In this document: one piece after another, positions 7,451 through 15,519 of the stretch | How the letters are laid out: every line of letters starts with the position of its first letter | How positions within the stretch are numbered: the stretch's first letter is position 1 | Source of the DNA: a virus | IMG/VR virus record: IMGVR_UViG_3300025080_000036 | Coordinates: 1 to 54,416 of that record | Length of the DNA: 54,416 nucleotides | Strand: one strand, 5' to 3' | Made by a program: the position numbers and the translations under genes | The notes under the pieces: generated by a model | What the model was told of the DNA's origin: nothing | Database searches by the model: none | The model's input: the letters and a program-made list of their open reading frames with translations, nothing else

Positions 7451-9852
7451 GCGTTCAACTCCTTAAGCAAGAAGTCCACGCTTAACGACGCGCGAGCGAG
7501 CTCGTTTTTCTGAACACGCTGACTATAGCCAGATATAACCCGAAGAGCGTCCTTTATGAAGGAAAGGGTGCGGTCTTTGGACTCATCACGGGCGCGTTGG
7601 GTCGCTTTTTCGTCTTGCAGATTGATAGCCGTATAAGGCGTTTGAAGAACTTTTCCATCAAAAACATCCTCGGGGAATCGTTCAATCAGCCTATACAGCG
7701 CTTTGGGCGGCACAAAATCTATCGCGTCATACCCCGCCGCCATACCCGATTGAAACGCAGTAAGCAAGGCGGTATTTGATTGGATGAGATTTGTTATGGT
7801 TTCCTCGACCTCACCAGCCGACTCATGGATACAGTTAACCGCCTCAGCGGCTCGGTCTTTAAGAGCCACATTCAGTCTCTCACGTAGCAGTTCGAAAGCG
7901 CTACTCGCTCTGTCCTGAAGCGATTGTCTATCGATTTTCGCTTCTTGCATAGTCGTTTCCACAAGTTCTGCGTAAACTGATACCAAGTCGGGAAGGCTGT
8001 CGCGAGCCTTAAGTTTCTCAGACAGATACTGCAACAGCAACATCTTAGCAGTTATCGGGTATTGCGCGAGTACCGGATGAGACGGATCGTAAACAAAGTC
8101 GCAATCGATACCATCAGACTGGAAGAAACACGATCTTTTATTACCACGATAATAAATCGCCCCACGGTTCAACTCGTACACACGGACGTTTAGTGAGCCT
8201 GTATTACCGAACCTATAGTTCCGTCCGCTCAACTGGCTAACAGGTGCAGCCCGTTGGATAAGTTCATCCAATTTCGATGTTTCAGGCGCGGCCGGAGCTG
8301 GGGCTGGTTGCGGTGGCGCAACAGGCGGCGCACTGGGTTGCGAACCGCTTGATGAGGTCTGTGGGTCATTCACGGTTTGCGGCGGCGGCGAAATCGCGCC
8401 GCTAATGTATGCCCCAATATCGTCAGACGGTGTTTCGCCCGTATTTACAGCGGTAGTTGCACTCGCTCCTCCCGTACTTTGCTTCTGGTCTTCTTCTTGC
8501 GCGGCTTTCCACCACAAGATATCATCGAGATAGTCGCGCATTCCTTTTTTGAATTCAGCTGCGTATCTCTTCGCAACATCGTTAGGCGCGAATAGGCACT
8601 TTGTGCCTTTATCAACCCGTCGGTAAGCGTTAGCAAGCACACCAAGCGGGGAGGTGTTCTGCTCCGAGAATCCGAGTGCCTTCCTCGATTTGGGGAGGAA
8701 GGGACCCACACCGCAGATGGCTTCCACGGTCTGCGCCCAAGAATTGTCCGCGCGGTCGAAGTCGCTCTTTTGGTAGGTCGGGAGCAAGTAGTCGACATTT
8801 AACTCACCGATGATACGACCGCCGACCGTAGTGCCAAGTTCAAGTGGGTATTGGAGTTCTTTTTGCCCTGTTATAGGGTTCTCGTATTGGAACAGCGACT
8901 TATCAGAGATAAGAATCTTACGACCATTCCTGATGAAGTCGATGCCGAAATCATTGGGGTCAGCGTACCTTTGGATGCCAAGCCAACCCGTAAGCCTCTT
9001 GCCGCGCTCGACGATGTGCGCCGGCAGCGCGTGCCCCTCTTGCTGACCGACGTAATATTCCTCGGCCTCATCGGCGTTCAGGTAGCAATTGCGGGAAAGG
9101 TCAAAGAGGGCATCTCCGAGGTTTCTGTCTATTGTCACATAGGCGGAGACATTCTGGTCGTTATGGCGCACATAGCGCGACTCAGACCAACGGCAGTGGT
9201 TGCGCGGGCGCAGCGGTCTGCCCTTAACGGTTATAGTAATTTCCTGATTGTTTAAAAGCGGCGCATACACAGCTTCAAGCCGTTGCCGTATATCATTTTC
9301 TTTGTTCGGAAGCTCAGAAAGTATGCCTTGGCGTAGCCGCGAGATAGTTATCCTGGTGCCATGCTCTTGCGGGTCGGCTTTCCGCTTACGGATGACCGGC
9401 GCGTCAAACCGCTTGGTATCAATCAGCTTCTGGAAGTCTATCTTGATACCAACCCAGTCGGCGTCGCCGCTTCGCGTTGACATTATAGTAGTTACCTCAC
9501 CCAGTCGCGCGGTTGAAATGTTAAACCCCATACCGAAAAGCCCCAAGTTACCTATTGGGTCGTTGCTTGAATAGCCCGCCCGCACAGCGTTCTGTAATTG
9601 GTCGATGCCCATACCGCAAGCGTTGTCAGTAACTTCAATGGTGCGGTCGACGGCGGCAACGGAGTCAGAAGCCCAAGTCACAGTGATACGCCGCTCAACT
9701 TCTTCTGGCGTAGCGGTCTTGTCCGAAAGGAATGCGTCAATGGAGTTGTCAATCAATTCAGCGACGCATTGCCATGTTTGAAATGGTATTTCGCCCAGTG
9801 TCCGCAAGATTCGCGGAGTCGGCGTGATGTCCAATGTGTTCATATTACTCAT
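7447..9852 (-). CDS. MORC/MutL-like GHKL ATPase of a restriction operon
   Basis: An 801-residue protein with the Bergerat-fold ATPase signatures: N box ELIDNSIDAF (32-41), DNACGMG (76-82) and the lid GLFGMGFN (104-111). Residues up to about 400 resemble the GHKL plus transducer half of MutL/MORC/Hsp90-like proteins. A Pro/Ala/Ser-rich linker follows near residues 505-535, then a helical C-terminal region of unknown fold. Prokaryotic relatives of MORC ATPases are known in operons with cytosine methyltransferase, SF2 helicase and Vsr (described by Iyer, Abhiman and Aravind), the same set as here. They are thought to dimerise on ATP binding and clamp DNA. The start overlaps the methyltransferase end; an ATG at 9843 is an alternative. 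Confidence 0.85.
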   Translation of the reverse strand: MSNMNTLDITPTPRILRTLGEIPFQTWQCVAELIDNSIDAFLSDKTATPEEVERRITVTWASDSVAAVDRTIEVTDNACGMGIDQLQNAVRAGYSSNDPIGNLGLFGMGFNISTARLGEVTTIMSTRSGDADWVGIKIDFQKLIDTKRFDAPVIRKRKADPQEHGTRITISRLRQGILSELPNKENDIRQRLEAVYAPLLNNQEITITVKGRPLRPRNHCRWSESRYVRHNDQNVSAYVTIDRNLGDALFDLSRNCYLNADEAEEYYVGQQEGHALPAHIVERGKRLTGWLGIQRYADPNDFGIDFIRNGRKILISDKSLFQYENPITGQKELQYPLELGTTVGGRIIGELNVDYLLPTYQKSDFDRADNSWAQTVEAICGVGPFLPKSRKALGFSEQNTSPLGVLANAYRRVDKGTKCLFAPNDVAKRYAAEFKKGMRDYLDDILWWKAAQEEDQKQSTGGASATTAVNTGETPSDDIGAYISGAISPPPQTVNDPQTSSSGSQPSAPPVAPPQPAPAPAAPETSKLDELIQRAAPVSQLSGRNYRFGNTGSLNVRVYELNRGAIYYRGNKRSCFFQSDGIDCDFVYDPSHPVLAQYPITAKMLLLQYLSEKLKARDSLPDLVSVYAELVETTMQEAKIDRQSLQDRASSAFELLRERLNVALKDRAAEAVNCIHESAGEVEETITNLIQSNTALLTAFQSGMAAGYDAIDFVPPKALYRLIERFPEDVFDGKVLQTPYTAINLQDEKATQRARDESKDRTLSFIKDALRVISGYSQRVQKNELARASLSVDFLLKELNA

Positions 9853-10837
9853 CCTTTTGCACCTCTTTCACAGTTTCCAAATAGTCCGCTATGGTTTTTG
9901 CCACTACATATGCGAGCATCGGCGGCACAGCGTTTCCTATTTGGGAGACGCTCGCTGTCTTCGCGTGGGTGAACTTGAAGTCGTCCGGGAATGTCTGTAT
10001 TCTCGCGCACTCACGAACAGTTAGCCGTCGTTCCAAAGAATAATGGAACTGGACACGCGACTTGGGGTTCGCTCGAATCGTGTATGCGGGTAAGTCTTTC
10101 TTGTTGCTCTCGTCACCTTGCCCGTTACCTTTCTTTGCGCGTGAAGCCCCAAAATACTGACTTTGGTTTGGCACACTCTCATCGGTTACATTTATTAAAT
10201 CATCGATTGCCCACTCAATACTTCGGTGCTTTCCAACAAACTGAGGCACGGGCATCACTGGAAAACCGTGGCTTTCATGAATGTCGTTCCTCACGCAGAC
10301 GAAAAACAGCCTTGTGCGTCTCTGCGGAACTCCGTAGTCTGGAGCGAACATTTTCCAGATCTCGACCTTGTAACCAACGTTGGCGAGGTCAGTTTTTATG
10401 GTTTTCAAAACCTCACCGTTCTCCATACGCTCAAGGTTGATGACGTTTTCGCCAATTACGACGGCGGGACGATGCTTGTTCATATATATGATAAGCGTCT
10501 GATACAGACGCCCCCGTTCAGATTCCAGCCCGCCTAATGGTCCGCAAGAGGAAAACTCCTGACAAGGGAACCCACCAATCAGAACCTCCGCTTTCGGTAT
10601 GAAATCCACGTCTACTGTTGAGAGGTCTTTGACAAATGCGTGTCCCTCCCCGAAGTACTCGTTATAAGTTTCGACGCAGCGTGGCTCATAGTCGTAAGCC
10701 GCCGTGATGGAAAATGGCAATCGCTCGTAGTCTTCATCGTGGTATCTAAAGTCACCGCGGAAGCCCAAATCCAGACCGCCACATCCGCAAAAGTACGAAA
10801 CCACGGAATATGACGGTTTCTGTTTGTTCGCAGCCAT
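9845..10837 (-). CDS. DNA cytosine-5 methyltransferase (intact)
   Basis: A 330-residue C5 methyltransferase with a full motif set: motif I YFCGCGGLDLG (15-25), catalytic PCQ (91-93, cysteine 92), ENV (130-132), motif VIII VPQRRTRLFF, motif IX RECARIQTFPDDF and motif X QIGNAVPPM. It transfers methyl groups from S-adenosylmethionine to carbon 5 of cytosine; the target-recognition region is short and the target site cannot be read. Context makes it the protective methylase of the GHKL/helicase restriction system. It lies 15 bases after a broken second methyltransferase and overlaps the GHKL gene, so it may now be the only source of modification. Confidence 0.95.
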   Translation of the reverse strand: MAANKQKPSYSVVSYFCGCGGLDLGFRGDFRYHDEDYERLPFSITAAYDYEPRCVETYNEYFGEGHAFVKDLSTVDVDFIPKAEVLIGGFPCQEFSSCGPLGGLESERGRLYQTLIIYMNKHRPAVVIGENVINLERMENGEVLKTIKTDLANVGYKVEIWKMFAPDYGVPQRRTRLFFVCVRNDIHESHGFPVMPVPQFVGKHRSIEWAIDDLINVTDESVPNQSQYFGASRAKKGNGQGDESNKKDLPAYTIRANPKSRVQFHYSLERRLTVRECARIQTFPDDFKFTHAKTASVSQIGNAVPPMLAYVVAKTIADYLETVKEVQKDE

Positions 10838-10852
10838 ACTGATGCCTCCCTT

Positions 10853-11411
10853 TCATAATTTGATTTGTTTCATTGTTTCACATATCTTTCTTGCGCGTTC
10901 AAGGAAACTCTCTCGGATGTGCTTCCACTTCTCCAGTATGCCGAGTGCCTTGACATTCTCCATAATGAATACTTGCGGTTGTATCCATTCGACTGCATCA
11001 AGATAAATCCAAATCAACTGACTGCGTTCATCGTCTGGGTTCATTTTGCCAGCTACGGAGAAGCCCTGACAGGGCGGCCCCCCGAAAACAATGTCCGGCA
11101 TCGCCAATGGAGAATGTATCCATATATTCGTTGATGTCGCCCCTCAACAGCTTCGTGTTAGGATGGTTTGCGGCATAAGTATCACAAGCATAAGGCATCA
11201 ATTCATTGGACACTACTACCTCAATCCCAGCACGGGCAAAACCAAAATCCATGCCTCCTGCACCCGTAAAAAGCGAAATCCCTCTAAGCTACTTGGATGG
11301 ACTCACAAAAGGCACAACGTGCCCATGAGCCTTGTTGTCAGCCTCATTTTTATCTGTAAAGTCCCACAGCGCCATCTGCTGTGTAACTTGTGCGTTCTTA
11401 GCCAATGCCAT
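10853..11411 (-). pseudogene. Broken and truncated second cytosine-5 methyltransferase
   Basis: Starting at the ATG at 11411 (MALAKNAQ, after a GAGG site), the frame reaches a TAG at 11289-11291 and then continues as a perfect motif I (ISLFTGAGGMDFGF). A one-base frameshift near 11095-11105 separates this from motif IV (GGPPCQGFSVAGK) and motif VI (FIMENVKAL). The reading ends at 10853 after about 85 more codons, without motifs VIII-X or a target-recognition domain. Nonsense codon, frameshift and C-terminal loss together mark it as inactive. It lies between the XRE regulator and the intact methyltransferase, so the operon once had a pair of methylases or an acquired duplicate. Confidence 0.85.
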
Positions 11412-11421
11412 TAGCGTTACC

Positions 11422-11643
11422 TCACTTCTTCTCGTTTTCATCCTCACGCGAGAGTTCCATAATCTCGTGCAACTCGCAGTCAAGGGCTTTGCATATTTTT
11501 ACAAGCACATCAGTCGTGATGTTCTCACCCTTACCCAACTTGGCGATAGAGGCGGTACTGATGCCTGTCGCCCTCTTTAAGTCCTGCTTGTTCATCTTCT
11601 TATCAAGCATTAAATGCCAAAGTCTATTATAGCTGATAATCAC
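11422..11643 (-). CDS. XRE-family regulator, C-protein-like
   Basis: A 73-residue Cro/C1-type helix-turn-helix protein (YNRLWHLMLDKKMNKQDLK, then a recognition region STASIAKLGKG). It starts with GTG after AAGGAGG. It is the first gene of the restriction operon, 10 bases before the methyltransferase remnant, the usual place of restriction-controller (C) proteins that time expression of the nuclease after modification. The likely operator is the palindrome at 11728-11746. Autoregulation is inferred. Confidence 0.8.
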   Translation of the reverse strand: MIISYNRLWHLMLDKKMNKQDLKRATGISTASIAKLGKGENITTDVLVKICKALDCELHEIMELSREDENEKK

Positions 11644-11683
11644 CGTAAAGCCTCCTTACTTCTGTACGCTCACGAACTTGAGT

Positions 11684-11712
11684 AGTATAACAAGGCCAGC
11701 TGCAAGTTTCAA
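11684..11712 (-). promoter_or_regulatory. Sigma-A-type promoter of the restriction operon
   Basis: On the minus strand TTGAAA (11712-11707), a 17-base spacer and TATACT (11689-11684) form a near-consensus promoter about 40 bases upstream of the regulator start. It reads into the XRE gene and probably the whole run down to Gabija, since no terminator is visible before the hairpin at 176-204. Confidence 0.7.
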
Positions 11713-11727
11713 TACAATATTTGCGAT

Positions 11728-11746
11728 TGTAAACGATATGTTTACA
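11728..11746. promoter_or_regulatory. 19-bp palindrome, likely operator
   Basis: TGTAAAC and GTTTACA flank a 5-base GATAT centre, giving perfect 7-bp arms. The site lies 15 bases upstream of the -35 box of the restriction promoter and 11 bases past the end of the DUF3732 gene. That is an activator-type position and suits binding by the adjacent XRE protein (inference). Confidence 0.6.
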
Positions 11747-11757
11747 TTAGCGCTGCA

Positions 11758-13545
11758 TCAATGCACATCGTGCAAGAAGCCATGCCTGCCCACGCTTTTA
11801 CCCTTGGTGAAGTAATGAACGGTCGCCCCTCCTCTTTCGTAGTCCAAACTGGGTATCTCATTTTCGATGATGATGATCTGCCCATCCTTCTGGTTATCAA
11901 GCAGATATTGAAACAGGGCGGTTCTCATGCTTTCGGGCGCTTTATCGTCGACTCCCTGCTTCAAAGGCAGGGTTGGGGAATCCACCAAAAGTAGTCCAGG
12001 CGTGTATGTTCCATTCTCTGCGAGGTATCTCCTTATGACGAGTGCGAGTGCAGTGTTCAAAAATGCCCGATAACCTTTGCCACTGGTGGTCGCTTTCCTT
12101 CTGCCGTTAATGGCTACATCAAATGTCTCCAAAAGGAACTGCGCAGTGAGAAGCCCCTCGTATTTGCAATTCGTCAGGACTTCCATAAGGTATTTATCAA
12201 CTGTTTCCAAGAATTCACCGCCAAAGTAGTTTTTAGGCTTGAATTTCATCTCGGTCTCGTCCTCGGTTTGCATATCACGAAGTTCGGTAGTTCGCTCACT
12301 TGCAAATCGCTCGATAATATCCATTTCGTTCCGAAGTCGTATGACTGCGCGGTAGTCAGTCAGCATCTGCGTGAACTCTTGTGCTTTTGGCTTTAACCGA
12401 TTGTTGATCAATGTTTCCACATCAGACTTCTTAGCGGTCAAAGCCGCTATTTCCACCTCAATCTCCTTGCGCTCGCGGAGTATGTCCTGTTCCGCCTCGC
12501 TCAAGCCATCGAACTGCGACAGTATCCGGGCAAGTTCCGCTTGTGAAGCCTCGATATAGGATGCATGGCCGTGTTCAGGAATTTCCCCGTCGCAGAACGG
12601 GCATATGTCCAAATGCGGAACAGCGTCCAAATTTGACTCGCCATCCACGATGAAGCTAAGGCGCTTGATATCGGCAGTGTATTGACTGCGAAGCGACTGG
12701 TAGCGGTTGTACAGGAGATTACACTCTGCGAGTCGCTCCCTTACAGATAGAATCTCGCTCAAAAGCAGACGGCTCCGCTCGACCTCCGTTGAGATGCGCT
12801 CCTCGGTTTCGGCAAGGGCGTCAACAATGCCTTGAACCGTGACTTCGATGTCTATCGTTTCAATGGTGGCAAGGGTTTCATTTAATTTGTCTCTTTGCTC
12901 GGCTAAGTCCGACAGTTCTTTATTAATGTACTTTTCAACTGCCTTTTTGCGAGCCTCCTTAATTTTCTTTTCTTCCCGCTCATCGAATTCGGAAAAATCC
13001 TTGTCGGTTATAAGGAACAGGAACGACGACATGAATGCTGTGTTTTCCTGCGGCAACTTGGGCAGTAGAATAGAAGCTTCCTGTGACACGTCTTCTTCCT
13101 TGATGAGGAACATATGCACGAAAGTGCGCCACGTCAGCTTCTTGGTTTTGAAATTCTCGTTCTTTATAATCTGATGCTCTTCCTCAACGCCAATCAGCCT
13201 AAGCCATACCGAGCTGATAATAGGGTCGCCATTTTTGGCGTTGTATTTGCCGGACTCAATGTTCTCATCAGAACTTGAGACGGCTATTTTATTTTCTCCG
13301 ATTTTACGTTCAAGGGTAACCTGACCACTGCGAGTAACGACAACTATCTTCACAGTGGTATAGCCGGTGCTTTCGTCAAAAGGCGGGTTCGAACTCCCAA
13401 ACAGAAAATCCACGCACTTCAATATGCAAGTTTTGCCTGTGTCGGACAATCCGTACACAATATTTAACCCTTCGGTGAATTCCACCGTGGCATCCTTTTT
13501 TTCTTTGCCTGAAGCGGTAACCAGCTTTATGTAATAGTTAGCCAT
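11758..13545 (-). CDS. DUF3732 RecN/SMC-like ATPase of an ABC-3C system
   Basis: A 595-residue ABC-type ATPase. Walker A is GLSDTGKT (32-39). The centre is a long coiled coil interrupted by a hook-like CPFC motif (CPFCDGEIPEHGHASY). The C-terminal ATPase half carries KGYRAFLNTALAL and a Walker B-like LLLVDSPTLPL. This is the DUF3732 architecture of ABC-three-component conflict systems. It starts 4 bases after the middle component. The coiled coil and zinc-hook-like cysteines suggest binding or bridging of DNA, as in RecN/Rad50 (inference). Confidence 0.85.
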   Translation of the reverse strand: MANYYIKLVTASGKEKKDATVEFTEGLNIVYGLSDTGKTCILKCVDFLFGSSNPPFDESTGYTTVKIVVVTRSGQVTLERKIGENKIAVSSSDENIESGKYNAKNGDPIISSVWLRLIGVEEEHQIIKNENFKTKKLTWRTFVHMFLIKEEDVSQEASILLPKLPQENTAFMSSFLFLITDKDFSEFDEREEKKIKEARKKAVEKYINKELSDLAEQRDKLNETLATIETIDIEVTVQGIVDALAETEERISTEVERSRLLLSEILSVRERLAECNLLYNRYQSLRSQYTADIKRLSFIVDGESNLDAVPHLDICPFCDGEIPEHGHASYIEASQAELARILSQFDGLSEAEQDILRERKEIEVEIAALTAKKSDVETLINNRLKPKAQEFTQMLTDYRAVIRLRNEMDIIERFASERTTELRDMQTEDETEMKFKPKNYFGGEFLETVDKYLMEVLTNCKYEGLLTAQFLLETFDVAINGRRKATTSGKGYRAFLNTALALVIRRYLAENGTYTPGLLLVDSPTLPLKQGVDDKAPESMRTALFQYLLDNQKDGQIIIIENEIPSLDYERGGATVHYFTKGKSVGRHGFLHDVH

Positions 13546-13549
13546 TCAG

Positions 13550-13999
13550 TCATCCCCTTTGTAAAGACGCAATCGAGAGCCTATTAATCAACGCGAGGAC
13601 GTCACGCTCTGATTTGGAGCCGATGAGTTCTTTTGTCGACCTCGCCGAAGCGCAATACTCGTCGGCGTAATCATTATCAAGCCGTGCACGGTAGGTTTTA
13701 CCGCTTTCACTAATACCATATCGAAATCCGTCACGCCGCTTGGAAACGGTGGTCAATCCGTCCAGTACAAGTAGTTTTATAGCTTTCTGCACCAGTTCGC
13801 GCCGTGCCGCAAACTCGCTGAAATTGAAGAAGTTATCTCCGTTCAGGTTTTCATCGGCGACTCCGAAGGAACGCCCATACACAGCGATGAAGTCGACGGC
13901 GGCAATCATATCGGCGGTCATCGTCCGCTTGTCATCCACCGAAAGCATAAGCAGGATGCGTAGAGATATTTCAAAAGAGGTATTAAACACGTTCTCCAT
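13550..13999 (-). CDS. ABC-3C middle component
   Basis: A 149-residue protein. The start at 13999 makes an ATGA overlap with the upstream stop and gives MENVFNTSFEISLRILLMLS, a typical start for ABC-three-component middle subunits. The body resembles a winged-helix fold (ELVQKAIKLLVLDGLTTV followed by a YGISESGKTYRARL hairpin). It sits between the C-terminal-domain effector and the DUF3732 ATPase and probably links them. Biochemical function is unknown. Confidence 0.75.
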   Translation of the reverse strand: MENVFNTSFEISLRILLMLSVDDKRTMTADMIAAVDFIAVYGRSFGVADENLNGDNFFNFSEFAARRELVQKAIKLLVLDGLTTVSKRRDGFRYGISESGKTYRARLDNDYADEYCASARSTKELIGSKSERDVLALINRLSIASLQRG

Positions 14000-14982
14000 C
14001 ACAGCATCACCCACCTTATCTTCCCGTCGTTTACGAGCATATGGCACACGCCCTTTTTCTCACTGTTACCTATCCAGTTCGGGATATTGCTCAGAAGCGA
14101 TTTGCTGACGGGTACCACAACAGCCTGTTTCAGCACCTCAATCAAGCGGGCGTAGCCGTGGTCAAAGTTTTGGTCACAGGTGGTGGACACGCCGTCGTAC
14201 ATATCCTCTTTCAGAATCCCAAACTGGTCGCCGCCTTCGTCAGCGAACACCTCTCTAACCGAACGTCGTATGCTCTCGGCGTTATAGTAGTTTTTCCGTT
14301 GTTCCTCAAAATTGCGCTGATACCTTGGATAGCTGGACAGCGTATCCCTCGATATGCTCACTTTTTTCTCGGCATCCGTGTAGGCGACGAAAAGTTCGGT
14401 GACATAGCCTTGCTCGTGCGGCTCGATATCAGCAGGCGGTATCAGCTTCGCAGGGAGTTTGATTATGCTGCCGCCGATGTGGATTTTCCCATCTTTTACA
14501 TAGACTGTCGCCAACGGGACTTGCGGCAACCGCACATTATCAAATTGAGGCACAAGTTCCTCGGCTATTTCAATGTTTGTCTTGGCTACGTTTTGCCTTG
14601 TGCCGTTGGCGCACTCAGTCAGCAAATCTGCAAAGATTTTGGCGCACTGGGCGGCGGCTTCATATTTTTTCGATACCTTGTAACCTTTACTTGTGAGAGC
14701 CGTCTGCAACCCACTGGTTGCATCATCCGACAAGTCGGACATATATGCCTCGAACTTAGCTTTATCCATATGGCCAACAACAAAGGCTGCATCTTTGCGT
14801 GGCAGTGGCTTCGAGCCATTATAAATCCTCGTGAGGTAATCGGCCTTCTTGTCCAGAAGGGCACATCGTTCATCAGCATCGTCCTCGATGATGTTGCCAA
14901 TCAACGACACGACAAGGTCGGATTGATATTTACCATCCCCACAAAAGGGATACAGCATCTGTGCGAATTCACTGAATATCAC
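13999..14982 (-). CDS. ABC-3C C-terminal-domain protein
   Basis: A protein of about 328 residues. The conserved ABC-3C C-terminal domain is recognisable in the last third: FEEQRKNYYNAESIRRSVRE, FGILKEDMYDGV, WIGNSEKKGVCHMLVNDGKI. The N-terminal two thirds are the variable part, where effectors of this class usually differ; I see no known catalytic motif there. I place the start at the GTG at 14982, preceded by AGGGGG; a TTG at 15006 extends the frame by 8 codons but lacks a binding site. It is the first gene of the three-gene cassette. Confidence 0.75.
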   Translation of the reverse strand: MIFSEFAQMLYPFCGDGKYQSDLVVSLIGNIIEDDADERCALLDKKADYLTRIYNGSKPLPRKDAAFVVGHMDKAKFEAYMSDLSDDATSGLQTALTSKGYKVSKKYEAAAQCAKIFADLLTECANGTRQNVAKTNIEIAEELVPQFDNVRLPQVPLATVYVKDGKIHIGGSIIKLPAKLIPPADIEPHEQGYVTELFVAYTDAEKKVSISRDTLSSYPRYQRNFEEQRKNYYNAESIRRSVREVFADEGGDQFGILKEDMYDGVSTTCDQNFDHGYARLIEVLKQAVVVPVSKSLLSNIPNWIGNSEKKGVCHMLVNDGKIRWVML

Positions 14983-15205
14983 CTTACACGCCCCCTGTCC
15001 AAGCAAAAGTCCGGCTAAGTCCGTTTCGGTACGGTTTAGTACGGAGTTGAGACAAGCCAGTTTTGTAGAATGAGATTGTAGTCAGGAAGCCACTCTCAAC
15101 TTATTCATTATTCTATCACTAATGTTCGTGATGGTCAATGAAATGTTTGCGAAAGCAATAGCCTCTTTTGGATTACAAATCATCAGCAGGAAGGAGGGAA
15201 TTCCA
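14983..15205. other. Junction between defence island and prophage genes
   Basis: A divergent region of about 220 bases between the ABC-3C operon and the first rightward phage gene. It must hold promoters for at least one side, but I find no convincing -35/-10 pair. A short TACGG repeat occurs around 15030-15043 (GGTACGGTTTAGTACGG). No recognisable attachment site is visible. Confidence 0.4.
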
Positions 15206-15394
15206 ATGGTACAGGCAGTCAAAGCCACGGACAAGTTTGAAAGTCAGTTATTCCAATGGGATATGGAGCGGCAGATTATCTCACTTCCGCACGGTAAGGC
15301 AATCTGGTTTGCAAAACTCTGTGAGAATGGTCAATTCAAGATTATTAAAAGCACACCGAAACCACAGCCGGGTTTAAAAGCAACCCGTAACTAA
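15206..15394 (+). CDS. Small phage protein, unknown function
   Basis: A 62-residue protein. The start at 15206 follows AAGGAGGG at ideal spacing; longer in-frame starts back to 15122 lack a binding site. The sequence is basic at the C-terminus (STPKPQPGLKATRN) with an aromatic centre (FQWDMERQIISLPHGKAIWF). It is the first gene of the rightward phage block, before the structured leader of the sigma-like gene. Confidence 0.6.
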   Translation: MVQAVKATDKFESQLFQWDMERQIISLPHGKAIWFAKLCENGQFKIIKSTPKPQPGLKATRN

Positions 15395-15422
15395 ATTGTT
15401 CACTCCCCACGTGAGCCGCAGG

Positions 15423-15466
15423 ACGGCCGGGAACATCGCTGGAAACAGCGGAGTCCCGGTCGTTTT
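15423..15466 (+). terminator. Long interrupted hairpin in the sigma-like gene leader
   Basis: A 10-bp outer stem (15423-15432 with 15454-15463, one G-T pair) encloses a 5-bp stem CGCTG/CAGCG capped by a GAAA tetraloop (15437-15450). TTTT is at 15463-15466. It can act as an intrinsic terminator or attenuator after the small gene and before the sigma-like gene. Confidence 0.6.
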
Positions 15467-15480
15467 GCGTCCGTTGATGG

Positions 15481-15512
15481 CTCTCCTGTTTCTGGCAATC
15501 AGAAAAGGAGAG
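15481..15512 (+). promoter_or_regulatory. Hairpin that buries the Shine-Dalgarno site of the sigma-like gene
   Basis: CTCTCCT (15481-15487) pairs with AGGAGAG (15506-15512), and TTTCTG (15489-15494) with CAGAAA (15500-15505), leaving one bulged G and a GCAAT loop. The right arm is the ribosome binding site of the gene starting at 15520. Folding would close it, so translation may be regulated. Confidence 0.65.
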
Positions 15513-15519
15513 TAGATCA

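Noticed and set aside
11289-11411. Short separate gene before the methylase remnant
   Set aside because: The sequence after its TAG continues in the same frame into motif I of a C5 methylase, so it is better read as the broken start of that gene.
14041-15018. 325-codon plus-strand open frame
   Set aside because: It lies opposite the ABC-3C CTD gene, whose family motifs are clear on the minus strand; the plus frame has no recognisable sequence or binding site.
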